A stretch of DNA of 64,000 nucleotides from Nocardia carnea NBRC 14403 (GTDB taxonomy: Bacteria > Actinomycetota > Actinomycetes > Mycobacteriales > Mycobacteriaceae), in assembly GCF_000308515.1 (NCBI RefSeq), contig NZ_BAFV01000039.1, forward strand, positions 62,001 through 126,000, read 5' to 3'. The notes under the pieces were generated by a model that made no database searches, was not told where the DNA came from, and saw only the letters and a list, made by a program, of their open reading frames with translations. The position numbers were made by a program, and so were the translations under genes. Position 1 is the stretch's first letter. Every line of letters starts with the position of its first letter. Positions 8,212-15,569 of this stretch are shown one piece after another.

Positions 8212-10000
8212 GCAAGCGCAGCATCATGTCGTGGTCCTCGTGGTCGAGGATGTGGCAGTGCCAGACGTACCCGCGTAGGTCGGTGGAGTGGTCGTGGCCG
8301 TCGTGCACCTGGTGGCGGCCGGGGTGATGCCGGGAGCCGTGGCCGTTCCCCGGTGGGGCGTTGAGTCGGGGGAATGCGGCGTCGGGATCGAATCCCAGTT
8401 CCTCCGCCGTCGGGATGCGCACGATGATCCGGGTGACCGTTCCCCCGTCGGCCCGCACGATATCCTTCCAACCCCGCTCCCACGCCGGCGCCGGAACCGG
8501 GGGGCCGGCGAGAAACCCGTCGGCCGGTGGCGTCCACCGGGTACCGACCGGCGGCTGCGGGTGGGCGGCCTGATATTCCAGCGTACGCAGCGGGGTCCGG
8601 TCCAGCACCCGGAAGGTGACGAGGTGGATATGGATGGGATGGGGGTCGGGGGTGATATTGACGATATTCCACTGCTCGACCGTGCCCTGCCGCGGCATCT
8701 CGATATCGGGATCGGAATAGCGGAGATTGTTGAGCGTCATGATTGCCGGTGGCAGACGCGTGAAATCGTAGGGTTGGCTGAGAGTGATGTTGCGGACGAC
8801 CGTCGGTGTCAGCGGAGCGGGTATCACCGCGGGCTGCCGAGACCCGCCGCGTAACCCCTGCGGCACCGGGCCGGTGAACCCACGCCGCGGTTCGGCGCGG
8901 AACCGGCAGAACACCGGCATCGCCACCTGCCCGATCAGGCGCGCCTGGAAGACCGGCTGCTCGTCGTTGCAGAGTTCCACCGTCTCCCCCGGCGCCAGCC
9001 CGGAGAAATCGACCAGCAGGTCGATCCGCTCCCCCGCTGCCAGCCGGAAGTTCTGCACCGGCACCGGCGCATCGAGCAGGCCGTGTTCGTTGCCGATCAC
9101 CCAGAACCGCATCCCGTTGCCGAAGAACAGGTTCCAGGTGCTGAACGACGAGGCGTTGATCGTCCGGAAACGGTAGAGCCCCCGCGCGACCGGCAGTTCC
9201 GGCCAGACCTTCCCGTTCACCAGCCCGGTATCGCCGGCGCCACCGCCCTCCCAGCGCCCTTCCGGTACCACGATCGTGGATCGCAGACTCTGCTGCCCAT
9301 CGGGTCGGAAGATCTTCTCCTGCAGCACCAGAGGCATTTCGAACTCACCGGAAGGCAGGCCGAGCGGATTACCCTGTTCCCCCGTATCGAAATCGTCACG
9401 TAACAGCAGCATCCCGGCCAGGCCTGCGTAGACGTTGGCGCGCGTGATCGCCATCGGATGGTCGTGGTACCAGAGGGTCCCGGCGTCCTGCCGCAGCGGA
9501 TAGTGGTGATCCACGCTCTGCCCCGGCATGACCAGCTGTTCGGGATGCCCATCACTGTCCGGCGGTGTCACTCCACCGTGCAGGTGCAGCGAGGCCGGCG
9601 GGACACTCCGGTAGCTTTCCTGCACGCCGTGCAGGCTGGTGTCCAGATCGGCCGCGAACGGATGCGCGCCCAGATTGTTGGCGAACCGTACATGCAATTC
9701 CTGGTCGCGGTGGTGATCGATGGTCGGCCCCAAGTAGGTCTGCCCGTGATAGCCGAACGCCGGCGCCGCCGGCAGATCCCGATGGAACCGATGCATTGTT
9801 GTCGTGGCAGCAAGATCCAGCCGCTGACCGCGCACCACCGGAATCCGCGGCATCTCGTCGACGAACTTCGCCAGCTCCGGTGAATGGAAAAGCAGTGGAC
9901 TGTCGAACGGTTGCGCTGCCGCCCTGCCCGCCGCGAGTCCGCCCAGCGCACCCGCCACCGCCCCGCGCAGTACCGCGCGCCGCCCGATCGGCCTGTTCAT
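8198..10000 (-). CDS. Tat-exported multicopper oxidase (CotA/bilirubin oxidase-like)
   Basis: A 600-residue three-cupredoxin oxidase. The N-terminus has a twin-arginine signal (GRRAVLRGAVAGALGG) followed by an Ala-rich cleavage region. All copper motifs are present: HLHGG (about residue 137), WYHDHPM, HPIHIHL and the type-1 motif HCHILDHEDHDMM with its axial Met. It should oxidise phenols, bilirubin-like compounds or metal ions outside the cell. A His-rich loop lies just before the last copper motif. The start at 10000 follows gggagg. A palindrome 30 bases upstream is a candidate operator. Confidence 0.9.
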   Translation of the reverse strand: MNRPIGRRAVLRGAVAGALGGLAAGRAAAQPFDSPLLFHSPELAKFVDEMPRIPVVRGQRLDLAATTTMHRFHRDLPAAPAFGYHGQTYLGPTIDHHRDQELHVRFANNLGAHPFAADLDTSLHGVQESYRSVPPASLHLHGGVTPPDSDGHPEQLVMPGQSVDHHYPLRQDAGTLWYHDHPMAITRANVYAGLAGMLLLRDDFDTGEQGNPLGLPSGEFEMPLVLQEKIFRPDGQQSLRSTIVVPEGRWEGGGAGDTGLVNGKVWPELPVARGLYRFRTINASSFSTWNLFFGNGMRFWVIGNEHGLLDAPVPVQNFRLAAGERIDLLVDFSGLAPGETVELCNDEQPVFQARLIGQVAMPVFCRFRAEPRRGFTGPVPQGLRGGSRQPAVIPAPLTPTVVRNITLSQPYDFTRLPPAIMTLNNLRYSDPDIEMPRQGTVEQWNIVNITPDPHPIHIHLVTFRVLDRTPLRTLEYQAAHPQPPVGTRWTPPADGFLAGPPVPAPAWERGWKDIVRADGGTVTRIIVRIPTAEELGFDPDAAFPRLNAPPGNGHGSRHHPGRHQVHDGHDHSTDLRGYVWHCHILDHEDHDMMLRLRFPA

Positions 10001-10030
10001 GGTCGTGCCTCCCGCTCGCACCGGGCGCTG

Positions 10031-10050
10031 ACCATACCATCGAGTATGGT
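10031..10050. promoter_or_regulatory. 20-bp palindrome, candidate MerR-type operator of the multicopper oxidase
   Basis: ACCATACCATCGAGTATGGT contains the 7-bp perfect arms ACCATAC and GTATGGT around six bases. The ACC...GGT ends and 20-bp span are those of MerR-family operators such as CueR or SoxR sites. It sits 31-50 bases before the oxidase start codon. No copper sensor gene is in the window. Confidence 0.4.
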
Positions 10051-10068
10051 GTGGTGACCGCAGAATCG

Positions 10069-11091
10069 TCAGAAGGCGAGCCGGCAGAGCGTTTTCCCCA
10101 TGGTGAGCCCGGACAACATGGCCGGCAGTGCTGTGCTCGCCGACTCGATCCCGTCGAACACGGTTTCCCGGTAGACCAACCGGCCGTCCGCGAGGTAACT
10201 GCCCACTTCCCGGCGCATCGCTTCCTCGAGGTACGGGAAGGACCCCGCACGGAAACCGCGCATTCGCAGACCCTTCGACACCATGGTGAACAGGTTCGGC
10301 GGCCCCTGCGGCGCGGCACCGTCGTAACCGGAGACCGCACCGCACAGCGCGATCCGGCCGGACGGACGGAGGGCGTCCAAGGCGGCGGTGAGGTGGTCAC
10401 CGCCGACATTGTCGAAATAGGTGTCGATACCGGCGGGCGCGAGCGCTGCCAGCGATTCCGGTAGCGGGCCGTCGTGGTAATCGAAGGCGGGGATGCCGAG
10501 TTCGTCGCGCAGGAACGCGACCTTCGCGGGGCTTCCGGCAGACCCGATCACGGTGGCGCCGCGGATCTTCGCGAGTTGCGCGGCCAGCACACCGACAGCT
10601 CCCGCGGCGGAAGAAACCCACAGAGTGTCCTCTGCCTCGAGGTGCAGGATTTCGAACAGTCCGACATAGGCGGTGAGCCCGGCACTGCCGAGGGGACCGA
10701 GAAACCACTGGGGCGGTAGCGCTCCGGTGTCGATCCGGGATGCGGCGCCGTAGCCGCCGATGGTCTGCGTTCGAGCGCCGACCAGCGCATACTCCCGGTA
10801 ACCGAGGGTATGCGAAACCAGGTCACCGACGGCGAACCCCGGGCACCGGGAGTCGATCACGGTGCCGAGGGCGAGTCCGGACAATTCGTCGCCGGGTCGT
10901 AAGGGTGGGAGATACCCGTTCGGAGTGGTTTCGGCGAGCCGGATCCGAATCGATGGGTCGATCGATAACCAGGTGTTGCGAACCAGCGCCTCCCCCGGGC
11001 CCGGTTCCGGGATCGGCGCCTCGGCCAGCTCGAGGTCGGCGGCCACCAGTTTCCCGGCCGGGCGGCGGGCCAGCCGCACGTGACGATTCAA
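10069..11091 (-). CDS. Zinc-free MDR NADP-dependent oxidoreductase (leukotriene B4 dehydrogenase/curcumin reductase type)
   Basis: A 340-residue medium-chain reductase. The N-terminal region (NTWLSIDPSIRIRL) and the cofactor loop SSAAGAVGVLAAQLAK match the PTGR/curcumin-reductase branch, which reduces alpha,beta-unsaturated ketones with NADPH and lacks the zinc ligands of alcohol dehydrogenases. The closing GKTLCRLAF agrees with the family's usual C-terminus. It lies upstream of the multicopper oxidase on the same strand, but the palindrome between them suggests separate expression. The substrate is unknown. Confidence 0.85.
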   Translation of the reverse strand: MNRHVRLARRPAGKLVAADLELAEAPIPEPGPGEALVRNTWLSIDPSIRIRLAETTPNGYLPPLRPGDELSGLALGTVIDSRCPGFAVGDLVSHTLGYREYALVGARTQTIGGYGAASRIDTGALPPQWFLGPLGSAGLTAYVGLFEILHLEAEDTLWVSSAAGAVGVLAAQLAKIRGATVIGSAGSPAKVAFLRDELGIPAFDYHDGPLPESLAALAPAGIDTYFDNVGGDHLTAALDALRPSGRIALCGAVSGYDGAAPQGPPNLFTMVSKGLRMRGFRAGSFPYLEEAMRREVGSYLADGRLVYRETVFDGIESASTALPAMLSGLTMGKTLCRLAF

Positions 11092-11125
11092 CGACGGTTC
11101 CTTCCACTACGGTCCGCGACGCGTT

Positions 11126-11497
11126 TCAGCGCACGAACGCGATCTCGGGGGTCCGGGCGATGAGGAGGCGGCGCACCGCGCCGGTGGCGTCGAGCTGCGC
11201 GGTTGCGTTGAAGGAGGCCTCGAACGCGCCGTCGCGGGTGGTGCGACCCACGACCAGCTCGTATTCACCGGCCACGGTGCCGATATCGATGTGGTGGATC
11301 AGCGTGCTCTTTTCGCGTTGCGCCAGGTAGGCCACCAATCCTGCTCGATCGCCGACGAATTCGGCGCTCTGGCCGCCACCTTTGGAGAATTGCACGGACA
11401 TGGTGAAATCGTCGGCGATCATGCCGAGCACCCGGTCCGGGTCGTCGGAATCCATATAGCCGAACCACCGGGTGAGCACCGATACTGCCGTCGTCAT
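11126..11497 (-). CDS. SnoaL-like/NTF2-fold protein
   Basis: A 123-residue protein with the small alpha+beta layout of the SnoaL/NTF2 superfamily: an N-terminal helix pair (LTRWFGYMDSDDPDRVLGMI) followed by strands. It belongs to enzymes such as ketosteroid isomerase, polyketide cyclase and limonene epoxide hydrolase, but the reaction cannot be set from sequence. Its start codon overlaps the stop of the upstream SnoaL gene by four bases (ATGA), so the two are co-translated. A heterodimer or tandem isomerase/hydratase is plausible. It falls under the operator at 11877. Confidence 0.7.
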   Translation of the reverse strand: MTTAVSVLTRWFGYMDSDDPDRVLGMIADDFTMSVQFSKGGGQSAEFVGDRAGLVAYLAQREKSTLIHHIDIGTVAGEYELVVGRTTRDGAFEASFNATAQLDATGAVRRLLIARTPEIAFVR

Positions 11498-11877
11498 GCC
11501 CGCGCTCCTTCGGTCGAGGACTGTGCCGGTAAGAGCGCGAAATCCGCGCTGAACGAAACCTGATACCGGTCGATGAGGCCGTCGGCGCCGATATGCATGG
11601 CGGCGACGAACCAGCCGGTGGTCACGGAATCGTTCTCGGTGACCGCACCGTGCGCGAACTGCATATCGCCGTCGACGGCTACCCGCAGCATCCGGTGTTT
11701 GCGGTTCACCTTCGGCCTGCCGCTCAGGTAGTCGAACATGGCCGCACGACCGCGGTCCTGGTTGGCTCCGGTCGGCAGGATCATCGCGAACTCGACATCC
11801 TCGGCCAGCATGGCCGTCGCATCCCGCAGTCTGCCGCTGTCGACCGTCGCGTAGTAGTCCTCGATCACGTGGGTCAT
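11494..11877 (-). CDS. SnoaL-like/NTF2-fold protein
   Basis: A 127-residue relative of the protein encoded downstream, starting IEDYYATVDSGRLRDATAML and having the same predicted fold. It is the first gene of a leftward two-gene unit. The 18-bp island operator begins at the first base of its start codon, so a bound repressor would block its initiation region directly. Possible roles are double-bond isomerisation or hydration of an island intermediate. No catalytic residues can be assigned with certainty. Confidence 0.7.
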   Translation of the reverse strand: MTHVIEDYYATVDSGRLRDATAMLAEDVEFAMILPTGANQDRGRAAMFDYLSGRPKVNRKHRMLRVAVDGDMQFAHGAVTENDSVTTGWFVAAMHIGADGLIDRYQVSFSADFALLPAQSSTEGARA

Positions 11878-11894
11878 GAAATGAACTTAGTTCA
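11877..11894. promoter_or_regulatory. Island operator site a
   Basis: TGAAATGAACTTAGTTCA is a close copy of the 18-bp palindrome TGAANTGAATTCANTTCA that recurs across this catabolic island. Its inner part TGAACT-T-AGTTCA is a perfect inverted repeat. It covers the 5' end of the leftward SnoaL pair. Confidence 0.65.
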
Positions 11895-11941
11895 GCCCAC
11901 CTCTTCTTGTCGAGAGGTTCAGCCGCTAGGGTCGGCGTTAT

Positions 11942-11959
11942 CGAATTGAACTCAACTCA
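11942..11959. promoter_or_regulatory. Island operator site b
   Basis: CGAATTGAACTCAACTCA keeps the GAANTGAA and TCA blocks of the palindrome. It ends 10 bases before the start of the acyl-CoA dehydrogenase at 11970 and its centre is 65 bases from that of site a, so the two could control the divergent pair together. Confidence 0.55.
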
Positions 11960-11969
11960 AGGGGAGATT

Positions 11970-13112
11970 ATGCCTCCGACCTCGGCAGCACTCGTCGAAC
12001 ATCCCTGGCCGGGCTCGGAACCGCCGGGATTGTCCCCCGATCCCGAACAGGTTCAGCTGCGCGAATCGCTGCGGGGATTGCTCGGAAAATACAGCGATAT
12101 CGAACAGGTCCGGGCAGCCGCGAACACCGGCCTCGGCTACTCACCGCAACTGTGGCGGACACTCGTCGACGAGATGTCGGTGACCAGCCTGGCCGCACCG
12201 GAACACCACGGTGGCCTCGGCTACGGAACGGCCGAGCTGGCGGTCGTCCTCGAAGAATGCGGACGGGCACTGATCTGCGAACCCGTCTACAGCTCGGCAG
12301 TCCTCGGCACACACGCGCTGCTGACGGCACCGGAAGCCGAAGGTAATCCACTTCCGGACGTTCTGGCCGGGAACCTCGTCGCCACGATGAGTTCGCTCGA
12401 TCCGGCCACCGACGATCTGCGGGCCACGTCGAGCCCGCACGGTTGGCGGGTCGACGGCACGGTCACCCACCTCGTCGGCGGGCGCAGCGCCGATATCGTC
12501 ATCGCCTCGGCCGCGACGGCCGGCGGCCAGAGACTGTTCGCACTGCGACCACCGAATGATGCGGTGCGCACGGACCTGCGGGTACTCGACCCCACCAGGC
12601 GACAAGCCGATCTGACCGTGCGCGACTGCCCGGCCGTGGCACTCACCGCGCCCGAGGCCACCCCGGCGGTGCGCTCCCGCCTGCGCGACCTGGCGACGCT
12701 CGCCCTCGCCTGCGAAAACACCGGAATCGTCGAACGCCTGCTGGAAATGACCGTGGAGTACGCCGGTACCCGGCACCAGTTCGGCCGGGCCATCGGGTCG
12801 TTCCAGGCGGTCAAACACCGGCTGGCCGATCTGCTGGTATCGCTGGAACGCGCGCGCTCGGCATCGCGGTATGCGGCCGCACTCTATGCCGAGGACCCCG
12901 ATTCAGCCCGCCTGGCCGTCGCGGTGGCCGGTGCGGTGTGCACCGACGCCGCCGTTCACGCGGCGGCCGAGGCCGTGCAGCTACACGGCGGAGTGGGGTT
13001 CACCTGGGAACATCCCGCGCACTCCTATTTCCGCCGGGCATTGGGAAACGAAGCGGCGCAGGGTGATGCGCGCACGCACCGCGCCCGTATCGGTGCACTG
13101 ATCGGCGTGTGA
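11970..13112 (+). CDS. Acyl-CoA dehydrogenase (FadE-like)
   Basis: A 380-residue flavoprotein of the acyl-CoA dehydrogenase superfamily. The C-terminal domain has HQFGRAIGSFQAVKHRLADL and QLHGGVGFTWEHPAHSYFRRA, typical of mycobacterial FadE proteins that often act as one half of an alpha2beta2 enzyme. It lacks the usual GT(S)EIQ...AERVLG ending, which the dehydrogenase encoded at 15570 has, so the two may be partners. The ATG at 11970 follows aagggga. It is alone in its unit, read away from the SnoaL pair, with an island operator in front. Confidence 0.85.
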   Translation: MPPTSAALVEHPWPGSEPPGLSPDPEQVQLRESLRGLLGKYSDIEQVRAAANTGLGYSPQLWRTLVDEMSVTSLAAPEHHGGLGYGTAELAVVLEECGRALICEPVYSSAVLGTHALLTAPEAEGNPLPDVLAGNLVATMSSLDPATDDLRATSSPHGWRVDGTVTHLVGGRSADIVIASAATAGGQRLFALRPPNDAVRTDLRVLDPTRRQADLTVRDCPAVALTAPEATPAVRSRLRDLATLALACENTGIVERLLEMTVEYAGTRHQFGRAIGSFQAVKHRLADLLVSLERARSASRYAAALYAEDPDSARLAVAVAGAVCTDAAVHAAAEAVQLHGGVGFTWEHPAHSYFRRALGNEAAQGDARTHRARIGALIGV

Positions 13113-13170
13113 CCAGCCGCGACGTTCTCCGGAAATCCGTATTGACGCGCTTCGCGCCGTCGAGTACAAC

Positions 13171-13188
13171 TGAAGTGAATCCAGTTCA
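13171..13188. promoter_or_regulatory. Island operator site c
   Basis: TGAAGTGAATCCAGTTCA. It is identical base for base to site g, 17.9 kb away, although the surrounding sequence differs. It lies 25 bases before the first gene of the ten-gene operon. Confidence 0.7.
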
Positions 13189-13212
13189 GGAACTGATCCG
13201 AAAGAGGCTCCG

Positions 13213-14001
13213 ATGATCGACACCGACCACATCGTCCTGGAAAAAGACGGCGATATCGCACGCGTCTGGCTCAACCGCCCGCACAAGAAGAACGCAGTCA
13301 CGGTGGAACTGCTGCACCGGCTCGACGAGATCATCGTCGAGGTCGACAACGATCCCGAACTGAAAGTGCTGGTACTGCGGGGTCGCAACAACACCTTCTG
13401 CTCCGGTTTCGACCTCGACGAACTGCGCGAGAACTACGTCGGCAAGACCAACGCCATGGACGTCGCGGTGCTCTCCGCGAAGGTCTGCGACCGGCTCTAC
13501 TCGATGAACACCCCTTCGGTCGCGGTACTCGAAGGCTATGTCACCGCGGGCGGGTTCGAGCTCATGATCTCCTGCGATTTCGCGGTCGCCGCCGAGGACG
13601 CCAAGATCGGCGACTTCCACATCCGGCGGGCCCTCTTCGGCGGCGCCGGCCCGATCTACCGGCTCCCCCGGATGATCGGTATCCGCAAAACCAAGGAACT
13701 GATGCTCACCGGCAAGCTGCTGAACGGCCGTGAAGCCGCCGACTTCGATCTGATCAATGCCTCCGCCCCCGCCGCGGAACTGGATCAGCTCGTCGCCGAT
13801 TTCATCGCCCCGATCGTGGACAAGAGCCCGTTCGCCATGAAACTCACCAAGATGACCATCGATCGCGGTCTGGATGCCGATATCCAGTCGCTGATGGTGA
13901 TGGAACACCTCGCCGTCGGCAATGCCCTGCAGTCCGAGGACGCGCGCGAAGGCGTGAACGCCTTCCTGGAGAAGCGGGAACCGAAGTGGGTCGGGCGCTG
14001 A
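13213..14001 (+). CDS. Enoyl-CoA hydratase/isomerase family protein
   Basis: A 262-residue crotonase-fold protein. The oxyanion-hole region GRNNTFCSGFDLDEL and GYVTAGGFELMISCDF are clear. Aligned without gaps to classical hydratase, the first catalytic Glu (in FELM) is kept, but the second (in the usual PEILLG) is His here, in DFHIRRALFGG. Hydration may therefore be altered, and isomerase, hydrolase or retro-Claisen activity is possible. It is the first gene of the large operon behind operator c, with 35 bases to the next gene. An RBS-like aaagagg precedes the ATG. Confidence 0.85.
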   Translation: MIDTDHIVLEKDGDIARVWLNRPHKKNAVTVELLHRLDEIIVEVDNDPELKVLVLRGRNNTFCSGFDLDELRENYVGKTNAMDVAVLSAKVCDRLYSMNTPSVAVLEGYVTAGGFELMISCDFAVAAEDAKIGDFHIRRALFGGAGPIYRLPRMIGIRKTKELMLTGKLLNGREAADFDLINASAPAAELDQLVADFIAPIVDKSPFAMKLTKMTIDRGLDADIQSLMVMEHLAVGNALQSEDAREGVNAFLEKREPKWVGR

Positions 14002-14036
14002 ATTCCGGATAGCAGCGACGAATCGGAAGGGACGAC

Positions 14037-14411
14037 ATGGGTGAGCAGGTGAAACCGGTGCTGGAAGGCAGTAGGTGCGCGGGATGCGGCACGGTGGGTT
14101 ATCCGGCGAGCACGAACTGCGCGCGCTGCGCGGCACCGACCGCCGAACCGCTGGCGCTGAGCACCGAGGGCGTGGTGTGGGCGCATACCGTGCAACGGTT
14201 CGCACCGAAATCGCCGCCGTATGTCGTTCCCGCCGAAGGCTTCACGCCCTACGCGGTCGGCTATGTCGAACTTCCCGAGGGAATCCGGGTCGAGGCGATC
14301 CTCGACTGCGACGATTTCGCCGATCTGGACCGGGCACCGGTACACCTCGTCGCGGTAGCGCCGGTGCCGCGGTTCGCCACCACAACCCGTCAGCAGAGTG
14401 AGGTCCGGTGA
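14037..14411 (+). CDS. DUF35 OB-fold/zinc-ribbon protein, thiolase partner
   Basis: A 124-residue protein. An N-terminal zinc ribbon with CAGC and CARC (residues about 14-32) is followed by an OB-fold ending near RFATTTR. DUF35 proteins act as obligate partners of thiolase-fold enzymes, for example ChsH2-DUF35 with Ltp2 in steroid side-chain cleavage. The next gene, a thiolase-fold protein, starts inside its stop codon (GTGA overlap at 14408-14411), which fits a stoichiometric complex. The start at 14037 follows aaggga. Confidence 0.85.
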   Translation: MGEQVKPVLEGSRCAGCGTVGYPASTNCARCAAPTAEPLALSTEGVVWAHTVQRFAPKSPPYVVPAEGFTPYAVGYVELPEGIRVEAILDCDDFADLDRAPVHLVAVAPVPRFATTTRQQSEVR

Positions 14412-15559
14412 CCCAGCAGGTTTCGATCATCGGCAGCGGGCTGTCCCGCTTCGGCCGGCAGCCCGGGGTCACCGGAAGGCAACTCGCTGTCCACGCGATC
14501 GGTAATGCCCTCGCCGACGCCGGGCTGACCTGGCCCGATATCCAGGTTGCCTACGGCGGCAGCGACGGGTCCGGATTGGCCGATACCCTGGTGGCCGAAC
14601 TCGGCTTCACCGGCATCCCGTTCACCAATGTCAAGAACGGCTGCGCCACGGGCGGTAGCGCATTGTTCTCCGCGGTCAACGCGGTCCGCTCCGGCGCCGC
14701 GGAGATCGCCCTGGCCGTCGGTTTCGACAAACACCCGCGGGGCGCGTTCGATCCCGCCCCCGCCGATTGGGGCCTGCCCGAGGGGTACGGTTCGGCCGGG
14801 CTCATGGTGACAACCCAGTTCTTCGGCGCCAAGATCGGCCGCTATATGCGCGAGCACGGTATCTCCGCGGCGACGCTGGCCATGGTCGCCGAGAAGGCCT
14901 ACCGCAACGGCAGCCGCAATCCGAATGCCTGGCGGCGGGATCCGATCTCGGCGGAGCAGATCCTCTCGGCCGAGATGGTCAACGATCCGCTCACCAAGTT
15001 CATGTTCTGCTCTCCCGGTGAGGGCGGTGCGGCCGTGGTGGTCGCGAGTGCGGCCGCGGTCCGCCGTCTCGGCGGCCGGCCGGTCCGGCTGCGGGCCATC
15101 AGCCATCGCACCCGTCGATTCGGCTCCTTCGAGGTGTTCAGTCCCGCTGTCCAGGGCACCGGTGAACCGACCAGTGTCAGCGCGGATGCCGCCTCGGCGG
15201 CGTTCGAACAGGCCGGTATCGGACCGGCGGAGATCGGTGTCGCGCAACTCCAGGACACCGAGAGCGGCGCGGAGATCATGCATATGGCCGAATGCGGGTT
15301 CTGCGTTCCCGGGGCACAGGAGGAGATGATCGCGGCGGGCGCCACCGAGATCGACGGCCGGCTGCCGATCAATACCGACGGCGGGTGTATCGCCAACGGC
15401 GAACCCATCGGCGCCTCGGGGCTGCGGCAGGTGCACGAGATCGTGACCCAGCTGCGCGGCGAAGCCGGCGATCGACAGGTGCCCGGCGCGCCGAAAACCG
15501 GATTCACCCATGTGTACGGCGCCCCCGGGATCAGCGCCTGCACGGTTCTGTCGGTCTGA
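14408..15559 (+). CDS. Thiolase-fold protein (lipid-transfer/Ltp-type), probable retro-aldolase or ketothiolase with DUF35
   Basis: A 383-residue thiolase superfamily protein. The nucleophile region NGCATGGSAL keeps a Cys. The usual GHP motif reads NGEPIGASG, so the catalytic His is Glu, and the distal CxG loop reads YGAPGIS, so the second Cys is missing. Loss of these residues resembles the Ltp2 group, which performs retro-aldol rather than thiolytic cleavage with a DUF35 partner. Such a partner is encoded immediately upstream with a 4-base overlap. I infer C-C bond cleavage of a CoA thioester; the exact chemistry is open. Confidence 0.8.
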   Translation: MTQQVSIIGSGLSRFGRQPGVTGRQLAVHAIGNALADAGLTWPDIQVAYGGSDGSGLADTLVAELGFTGIPFTNVKNGCATGGSALFSAVNAVRSGAAEIALAVGFDKHPRGAFDPAPADWGLPEGYGSAGLMVTTQFFGAKIGRYMREHGISAATLAMVAEKAYRNGSRNPNAWRRDPISAEQILSAEMVNDPLTKFMFCSPGEGGAAVVVASAAAVRRLGGRPVRLRAISHRTRRFGSFEVFSPAVQGTGEPTSVSADAASAAFEQAGIGPAEIGVAQLQDTESGAEIMHMAECGFCVPGAQEEMIAAGATEIDGRLPINTDGGCIANGEPIGASGLRQVHEIVTQLRGEAGDRQVPGAPKTGFTHVYGAPGISACTVLSV

Positions 15560-15569
15560 GGTGGACACA

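Noticed and set aside
13990-14025. An eighth island operator at the TGAATTC after the enoyl-CoA hydratase gene
   Set aside because: Only the central seven bases match; the outer arms are missing and it lies inside an operon.
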